DNA of 64,000 bases. Source: Pomphorhynchus laevis. Lineage: Eukaryota > Acanthocephala > Palaeacanthocephala > Echinorhynchida > Pomphorhynchidae. Each line of letters opens with the position of its first letter. Position 1 is the stretch's first letter. Made by a program: the position numbers and the translations under genes. The DNA lies in the NCBI GenBank assembly GCA_012934845.2, contig WNNJ02000352.1, positions 62,001-126,000 on the forward strand, read 5' to 3'. Positions 57,100 through 64,000 of this stretch are shown in pieces. Below the pieces are notes generated by a model, which did no database searches, was not told where the DNA came from, and saw nothing but the letters and a program-made list of their open reading frames with translations.

Positions 57100-57202
57100 A
57101 GAGGAAATACATCATTAGCATGTATTTGGCCCCGCTGCTATGTTGGGTAGAGGAGTTAAAGGCCGAAACCTGATAGCATAGCAGTTCCTCATGATGACCT
57201 CT
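57100..57202 (+). ncRNA. P1 3' structured module (reference copy)
   Basis: Outer pair AGAGG (57100-57104) with CCTCT (57198-57202). Hairpin 1: AAATACAT (57105-57112) with ATGTATTT (57120-57127). Hairpin 2: GCTGCTATG (57134-57142) with CATAGCAG (57177-57184). The loop of hairpin 2 holds GGCCGAAACCTGATAG. Copies A, D, E and I preserve hairpin 1 with pair-compatible changes. Likely an RNA structure used in retrotransposition; the role is inferred. Confidence 0.6.
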
Positions 57203-57317
57203 AAATCGTATTCTGATACAACGTCTGTTATTTGTTAGTCAATTTATAAAAATGGCGTTTATTTTAAATTTCAATATTTTATTTTAACTTGATTTAAATT
57301 AGAAAATATAAAAACAA

Positions 57318-57464
57318 TTCTTAACTGATCGGTTTGATATTATCCTCGTGTGGTTGTTTGAATCCAATCAGCATCACTATACACTACAATCAGCGTAGTG
57401 TACAGTGATGCTGATAGGATTCAAACAACCACACGAGGATAATATCAAACCGACCAGTTAAGAA
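57318..57464. mobile_element. 147-bp foldback element
   Basis: Arms 57318-57387 and 57395-57464 are 70 bp each with three mismatches and a 7-nt loop (AATCAGC). No clear target duplication. A DNA foldback or MITE is likely. Confidence 0.88.
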
Positions 57465-57610
57465 TAACGGATCGTGTATGCAATATTCACAATAATAAAA
57501 ACAATTATTTATTTTATTATTTAATTATTAAATTTTGATTTATCGTTATTATGTTTTGTTTATTTTATAATTATATTAAATACGTAGACTCAGTTAGCTG
57601 ATTTGATTTA

Positions 57611-58590
57611 ATAGATGACAGTTCATTTAACTAACGAATCGATTTAAGGTTTAGTACTCTGGCTTTAACGAATTCAAGTAGGTCTTCTAAAAGTCGACGT
57701 TCATTCTTGTTAAGCGCGATAAAAGCCCTAGTTAGTTAGGTTGACTTGTAATATTATTATAAATAATCGATTATTAATCCGCAATTATTAATAATTGCGA
57801 AGTCAACAAAAACATTATAAGTAAACAAAATTTCATAATTTTATGATTTTACAAAATTTCTTAAAACAAATGACTTAATTTTCACGGCAATTTCTATTCT
57901 GATTGAAGGAATCGGAATAGAAAAATCTGTTCCGATTGCTGTCTAGGGGTGCTGCACATTAATCCAGTTGTACGGCAGCCTCTACTGATGAAACTCAAAA
58001 TTCGAAGTAGAATAGAATTAGTTTATGCTGTTTGATTCTTCCCTATTCCTTCAATCAGATTAAATTTCTTAATTCAAATTTATTAAATTATTTACACTAA
58101 AATACATAAATTTCAAAATTTAAACTTGCGTTTGCAAGTTGGATAATTAAGAGACAAGTAAAACATAATTCTACTAGCAATTTGATTAAGTTAAAGTTTT
58201 AGCTTGTAACTGAGAATGGAGTCACTATATTTTTGATAATAATATAATACGTTTAGATAATATTTAAAAATTTAAATTTTTGTTTTTAAATAAAAACAAA
58301 CGAACAAAACCTAAAAATTTAAAAGCAGTAAATTCTTTAAAACTTTATTCGATTGATATTAGATTTTAAACTGATACTTTGGTTTTACCGAAGAAAATGT
58401 TAGAAATAAATTTTGAAGTAATCGAAATAAAAAATATCGATCTCTCTAAGTAATTTATAAAACAATAAAAATATCATTTTGAGATTATTGACTTTGCGTC
58501 AAATGAAGGTAATATCTTTTAGTAAGCATCTTCTCTATATTTAAATATAGTCTACACTATTCGTATCTACATCTCTAAAATCGCTACCAG
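57611..58590. other. Intergenic AT-rich stretch
   Basis: No coding signal recognised until the acceptor at 58590. Confidence 0.5.
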
Positions 58591-60668
58591 GAAAACAACA
58601 CCTGCCCAATTTGCAATAAAAATATTTGGATCAAACGGTTGTACTTCTGCATTGCAGCTTACAAAAATACGCTCAGCGGATACAATTGATATTAGTAAGC
58701 CATTATCATACAGTACATATGGAAACGATGTTGGCAAGGTATAAGCTATATTTTTTCTGTATAAAATTTTCTGTATATGTATTTTCTAATTAAACTATTA
58801 GTAAATTAAAAGAGGATTAAACTTAAAGTTTAGTGATTTATTTGTTCGATTTATAAGCAAGGTATGAGCTATATGTTATAAATCAAATTCTAAACAATAC
58901 AATCGAATGTATGCAATTGATTGTTTATACGACTTTGTTGATTTGATAGCAAATAAAATTTTAATTTCATTGTTAATTTGTATAAATAATGTTGCTAATT
59001 TAAATCGAAAATTTTCTATTTATTTTCTAATTAAACTATTAGTAAATTTTAAAAAGATTAAATTTAATCAAAATGTAGTGATTTATTTGTTCGATTTATA
59101 AAATTAAACATTTTTAATATATTTGAATCTATATATATAAAGTTTAAAGTTAAAGTTCTGATTATAATAAACTAATTACAAGACAAAAACATTTCTCTAA
59201 CGAAGACAAAAGCGTGAAACCGTGAGCCGAAACGTTCACATAAAATTTCTGTCTTAATTTGCATTGAACTATTTCAAATCATTTCTTTAAATTGAAAAAT
59301 ATATTTAGGTAATTCATAAAGTAGATTTGTTAGTTTTATTTGCTGGTTGATAAGAATTTTTTATTTTTTGTCATCCAAAACATTTTGGACAATTCATTAA
59401 TGAATATAATGAATTACATCAGAGGAAATACATCATTGGTATGTATTTTTTCATTAAAATTGGTTTATGAGTAGGTTACGAAACCTAGTAAAGACCAAGT
59501 TTATTCAATAATGAGCTTTAATATTTATTCTGGTACGTGATATGTTATCTATTAATTGGTTCATAAAAATTCTAGGTTATAAAAGTTTCTTTTAATTTAT
59601 TTATTGACATAAATAAATTAATTTATTTATGAATAAATTAATTAATTTATTTTATTTTATTTATTGATATTTATTGATGACGTTTAAACATTGAGAGAAA
59701 TAATAAAATAAGAAATTAGTTAACGAATTGCAATAGTCCTTTTAAAGTGTTATGTTTTAAAACATAACACTCTAAAAAGGATTATTGCAATAGCCGGAAA
59801 TTTGTGAACAATAATTTCTTATTTTATTATTTATCTCGATGTTTAAACGCCCTGAACAATTTAAGAGCATTAATTGAACGTATCATTGGACATTATGATA
59901 TATCAATTTCTAAATGAATCAAAAAATAAAACACTTGGAATAAATGTTGTTTTATTAATACATATTTCATCATTATTTTGATAAAGATGATCATTAGCTA
60001 GCCGATAAGGGTTGTAAATAATTTGCAATTCTAACAATATCCAATTTTTTTATCTTTTATATCTTGGACATTTGATTTAAGTTTGAAATAAGCTCATTGA
60101 CAACATTTTCGTATTTTTCGATAGTAAAACCGCTTTATTTACATATACAATTTTTGATCCATCTGGATGATAACTATATTATGGTTTAAGGCAGTTACTA
60201 TATAATGCCATATTGACTTCGAATTAATTTTAAAAATAAATAACGTTTTAAAAATAATTAAAATACTAACTTACATTTTCACTGTCTCCTATATGCAATA
60301 ATCATTTCCCGGAAGACTTGAAGCTGCATCCGGCGTTTGATGAACATATCAAATATGTTCATCAAAATTTTAATAAATACAAACTCTTTATTTTTGTATA
60401 ATAATCGTAATAAAACTATTGTTATATTTATTAAATAGATCAATCGAATTTATATACAGTTAGATGGCAAGCTCGCAGTATTTGTAGACTGGATCAATGT
60501 TCAATCAGGCTTAGGCGACTTTTACCGGTAATAATATTTATATATGTTTATAATACAAACGCTCTCAATAGATTTCCTGTTGCTGCTAGTATGGGATATG
60601 GAAAGAATGCCGTTAAAGGTTATGATCTCATTCCTGGAAAAAAGTTAAATGAATTAAATCCAAGTTAG
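58591..60668 (+). CDS. PLAT/LH2-like domain protein, last three exons
   Basis: Exons 58591-58738, 60439-60527 and 60572-60668; phases agree and the last intron is 44 nt. The protein reads TPAQFAIKIFGSNGCTSALQ, ADTIDISKPLSYSTYG (strand pattern of PLAT: FxIxIYGxxG, then DTFxI), IYIQLDGKLAVFVDWINVQS, then FYRFPVAASMGYG and YDLIPGKKLNELNPS with TAG at 60666. A poly-A signal AATAAA lies at 60726. PLAT domains are beta-sandwiches that mediate lipid or protein contacts; the match is by strand pattern, so it is moderate. The 5' exons lie upstream of 58591 and were not found; a link to the 56.4-kb exons is possible. The 1.7-kb intron holds a P1 fragment and a foldback. Confidence 0.6.
59395..59590 (+). 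mobile_element. P1 3' module fragment, copy I
   Basis: AGAGGAAATACATCATTGGT then ATGTATTT keeps hairpin 1 perfectly (59426-59433 with 59441-59448), followed by a decayed remainder (TTATTCTGGTACGTGATATG). Lies in the PLAT-gene intron. Confidence 0.65.
59681..59849. mobile_element. 169-bp foldback element
   Basis: Inverted arms starting CGTTTAAACAT and ending ATGTTTAAACG, meeting at GTTTTAAAAC. Arms include AATAATAAAATAAGAAATTA and GCAATAGTCC, with an asymmetrical indel. In the PLAT-gene intron. Confidence 0.75.
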
Positions 60669-60725
60669 ATTTTGTTCTTTAGATCTATTTAAGTGATAAT
60701 GATTGTAAAATATTAAAAATATCTT

Positions 60726-60731
60726 CAATAA
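60726..60731 (+). terminator. Poly-A signal AATAAA of the PLAT-like gene
   Basis: Canonical hexamer 58 nt after the stop codon. Confidence 0.5.
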
Positions 60732-60739
60732 AATAATTA

Positions 60740-62990
60740 ATGTAAAGTTGAAAGTTTTTTTAATGTGGAAAATGCACACAGACTGTGTGCTTACAAAAGC
60801 GAAACAGATAAAAAAAGTTAATCGTTTAGTAGCATCGATTTTAAGGTATTATGTAAATATCGATTTTAGTAAGGTATTATATCACTTTAATTTATCACTT
60901 TAAATCTGTTTTTATATTGATGTATGAATTTATTTAAAGGAATCTTATCTTTATTTTAATAAAATAATATTTTCACTGATTATCAGCACTTTCAGGAATT
61001 TGAAACGAAATTATTTAAGCGAAATTATTTTAAGCGAAAATAATCACCGATAATGATTTAACTGATACTCAGTTTTCTACATTGGGTTATATTAAATATA
61101 ATATTATTTCATATTACACTATATAATTATATATTCAAATATTTAAATATAAATATTATAAATATTCAAATATTTATATTATAAATATTCAAATATTTAT
61201 ATTATAAATCTAATAACAAGTCTAATTAATATAATAAATACGGTCTTACTTCTACCTTTTACAATTTTCGGGAACTACTAGAATAAAAGAAATCCAATAT
61301 TTATCCTGAGATATACCTTATCCCTGCTCTCACAAAGTCAAAATGGAAACAACAATTTTCGCCGAAGCGCCCACTTGTTTGGAAAATATCTTTTTGTGGA
61401 TACCATAATAAATTATGTAAAATACGTCTACATGTTCATAAACGTTCTTCAACTTGTTTTGTATGTTCTATCATCATGATTGTTTTTCACTACTCTGTGT
61501 GCTCTTCTGTCATCATCTCTTTATATTAGATCGCCTATCACGTTCTTTACGGGTACAAGCAATGCCTTGAAATGTATGAAAGACGTGGAATCTGTTCATT
61601 GGATGACTGCGATAATTTTGTAAATTTTCATTTTATTTATTTATTTATTATTTATTTAATTTTATAATAAATTAGATCATGCAAACCTATCTATATGAAT
61701 TAAGATATTTTATTATTATCACTGAAAAGGTATTTTGGACAACTGCATTCTCAAAAACTACACAACCGATTTATAAAACCACATTGTTATTTACGTTATT
61801 GAAGTTTCAGCAAGGTTCCAATCTCAACTGGGAATACACGTTCATTGAATAAACGAATTCAAAATCGCATTCGCATAAATTTCTACCTATCAATTTTATA
61901 AATGGTGTGCTTATTCACACAACATGACTACATATCTTGAGAATGAAGCACTAGTATAGACCTAAGCAAATTATATATTTGCTATGTGTCTTGTATTTGG
62001 TTCATTTTAACATTACGATCCTTATAAAGAATTCTTAATGATAGTTTTGACTTATTTCTGAAAAAAGTTGTTTGTAAAAATGTTCATTATTATTCTTTTT
62101 TTGTAAAACTTTTCACTTTGCCAATAATAATATATCCCTTTACTAAAAACAACATGCAGCTAATAACATATTTAAACACAGGAAAACAAAACTAACAAGA
62201 GCAATCGGTGCCTAAGTTCATATTTTCACCACAGTCTGCACACTTTTAAAATGGACTAGGGGATCAGCACACTCTAGCATACACCAACGCGCCGCTTTCC
62301 AGCAGAATTACTCAGGGTCTCTCACACACCTGAAGTCAAGTCTAGGCGGACAACATTAGGTAATCTCGAAATTAGGCGCGTGTTTGAGAAACCATAGTCT
62401 TTGCTCAGGCAGATGTCCTCTAGAAAAGAAGACTAATCCCGAGATTGCCCAGGTACCCCAATGGAGTACCCGAGCTCCTTATCATTGTATTTTTATTGTT
62501 TCACAAACTGCAATTTGTGATTTGTAGCAAAATTTCAAAGGCTGCAAATTTATATCAACCAAAAACAAAGCCGCTATTCATATTTTTAGAAATATTCTGC
62601 TTCTATACGTTACCCTTCTTATGATCATTAAACTATCTTCAGTGAAATCATAAGTTGTAGAAGTTTAATAATACAAAATTTAATTTAATTTATAAACTTT
62701 ATACTTTATTTAAAATAATATAAATTTTGAACAACAGTTTATTTACTATGCATGAATGTTTTGATTCAGCAAGTTTAATATGATAATTTTCAATAAACTT
62801 ATGTCTATCTCTAATTGATGCTAAAATATTTTGAATAATATAATATTAAATAATATTAAATATCAATTTATATTTAATTTATATTGAATATTTGATAATA
62901 AAGATATTTGATAAATTAATCATAAAGTACTTAGAGCTAGAAGATTTCTAGCAAACTAGGTACATGCTTCACCAAAAAGATCATTAGCTT
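60740..62990. other. No firm gene; GC-richer block at 62190-62480
   Basis: Mostly AT-rich. A short Cys-containing frame near 61550-61620 (QCLEMYERRGICSLDDCDNF) with an AG just before it could be an exon but stands alone. 62190-62480 is clearly GC-richer and lacks a readable frame; it may be a repeat. Confidence 0.35.
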
Positions 62991-62999
62991 AGATAGCAC

Positions 63000-63240
63000 T
63001 GGCTAATGCCAGCGCATGCTCTCTATTTATCTGCCAACTTATTTGTATTTTACGAAAAAATGAGAGATTTCCGTAGACATGTTTTCTGTTTGTATGATGT
63101 GACAGCCTTGAAAGAATCGACAAGACGATACCAGGTACCCTTTTATCATTATTTTGACTCATCAGTGCCAGATACCTCCCACTACTGGATGCAGATTAGG
63201 ACCGGCAGACGGCACGAGTATGTCAAAAGGTACATAAAGC
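63000..63240 (+). other. Unidentified open frame upstream of the L3 fragment
   Basis: Frame from 63006 reads FVFYEKMRDFRRHVFCLYDV, then YHYFDSSVPDTSHYWMQIRT before running into L3 sequence at about 63245. Not recognised; it may be a TE piece or a host exon. Confidence 0.3.
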
Positions 63241-64000
63241 TAGAAATTTTTTATTGTCGAATCCCCATCGTTCATCAACATTCCTTTCTTAGACGACACT
63301 CGTTACACCTCGCTATCGCTGCGTTCCAGTCATACCCTCTTACTCCACGTTCCTAATTACTCCAACAACTACGGTATCCGATCCTTCCTAGTCGCCGCCT
63401 CACTCGCCTGGAATTATTATTCAATACAACAACAGCAAAAAAGCGTAGAGCTCGTACAGGCTGGGTACAGGGTAAAAAAACAAATATCGATGAAAATAAG
63501 ATTGTTCTAAGTTAGTACATTCTTCAGACTTCTCTTGAAGGACAAAATACTGGAGGCCGAAACCACTTGACTTGGTAGCTTATTCCAGCTTTTCCACGTT
63601 CGGTTGACAATTGTGTTAAATCTTCTTCGTGGACGAATGTGGGTCTTTAACGTGAGGTGATGTTCCCTCAATCTGTTTAAATTTCGAAGTTCGAACAGTT
63701 TACGACAAACATGTTCCCTTTGCCCTTTTTGAACATTAAGCGTTGTTCACACAAACATTAAATCAGATGACTTTAAAGATTTCTTCACTGTGGTCACACC
63801 AAGTGCGTGGAGTCGAAAAATGAATAAGAGCTTCCTCTTAATCAACTCCCTCTCGACGTCCGCCGCGCTCCCTCCTTTATCACATTCAAACACCTCTTCC
63901 GTTCACACGTTCCCGACACATGATTTACATTTATGTTTTGTTGTGGTCATGTAAGCGTGCGCTGGCATGTATTTGCCACGTTAAAATAAATCTCGTTTTT
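63240..64000 (+). mobile_element. LINE 3' end, family L3, copy 2 (interrupted)
   Basis: Matches 53540-53860: ATCGTTCATCAACATTCCTT, CTCGACGTCCGCCGCGCTCC and the 3' end TGTGGTCATGTAAGCGTGCG, with a final AATAAATC and T-run at the window edge. Split by another LINE at about 63412-63838. Confidence 0.8.
63412..63838 (-). mobile_element. CR1/jockey-type LINE C-terminal fragment nested in L3
   Basis: Minus strand encodes KLFELRNLNRLREHHLTLKT, then RPRRRFNTIVNRTWKSWNKL and VVSASSILSFKRSL, the conserved C-terminus of such LINEs, followed by a TTGCTGTTGTTGTATTG tail. 5' truncated insertion. Confidence 0.75.

Larger units (their letters stand above)
56950..57610 (+). mobile_element. P1 copy H: best-preserved 3' end, with a foldback inserted
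   Basis: C-terminal coding end (FLWMDNK), the complete structured module, the AT tail and the terminal motif TAGACTCAGTTAGCTGAT at 57583-57602. A 147-bp foldback sits in the AT tail at 57318-57464. Fossil fragment. Confidence 0.8.

Noticed and set aside
57100-57202. Hammerhead reading of the P1 3' module (it has GAAA after AGAG and CTGATGA before CCTCT in several copies).
   Set aside because: The outer pair would consume the G of GAAA, stem I does not close next to the core, and CTGATGA is not kept in copies B, F and H. A structured RNA is supported, a hammerhead is not.
57330-57370. tRNA B-box-like GGTTGTTTGAATCC.
   Set aside because: It is part of the foldback arm; no A box or cloverleaf.
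58907-59101. Plus-strand frame starting MYAIDCLYDF.
   Set aside because: AT-rich intronic DNA of the PLAT-like gene, no splice context, no similarity.

Overview
This is AT-rich eukaryotic, almost certainly animal, DNA. Host genes are split by canonical GT-AG introns, many only 42-49 nt long, others swollen to several kilobases by transposable elements (TEs). The recognisable host domains (dynein heavy chain, LDL-receptor class A repeat, PLAT/LH2-like domain, ubiquilin) point to a metazoan. The TE load (Penelope-like, CR1/jockey-like and nuclease-bearing LINEs, MULE, hAT) and the divergent proteins fit a fast-evolving invertebrate such as a flatworm or a cnidarian relative. The phylum cannot be fixed from this window.

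Layout. 1-3.1 kb: a minus-strand, AT-rich Penelope-like retroelement (called P1 here) interrupted by a MULE DNA transposon. 3.95-36.4 kb: one minus-strand dynein heavy-chain-like gene, traced through 19 exons whose reading phases agree at nearly every junction. Its introns hold a 366-bp foldback, a hAT transposase relic, LINE remnants, two Penelope-like elements with GIY-YIG domains, two families of nuclease-bearing LINEs, a ubiquilin retrocopy-like sequence and hammerhead-like motifs. 36.7-46.0 kb: a cluster of P1 fragments, one with an inverted 5' segment, plus a 146-bp tandem array. 46.4-55.5 kb: a plus-strand gene for a single-pass membrane protein (LDLa domain, cysteine-rich part, transmembrane helix, short cytoplasmic tail); its 7.2-kb intron holds four LINE fragments. 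56.4-56.7 kb: a possible small gene with a C-terminal membrane anchor. 57.0-57.6 kb: a P1 3' end carrying a 147-bp foldback. 58.6-60.7 kb: the last three exons of a plus-strand PLAT-like gene. 60.7-63.0 kb: nothing firmly recognised. 63.2-64.0 kb: a LINE 3' end split by a second LINE.

The most unusual signal is P1. At least nine pieces of it occur here. All full 3' ends share a non-coding module that folds into hairpins with pair-preserving substitutions between copies, followed by an AT-rich tail and a conserved terminal motif TAGACTCAGTTAGCTGAT. No endonuclease domain is visible in any copy. Separately, three copies of another repeat carry a hammerhead-ribozyme-like arrangement. The host genes do not form an operon or a shared pathway; they are ordinary cellular genes in a TE-rich landscape.
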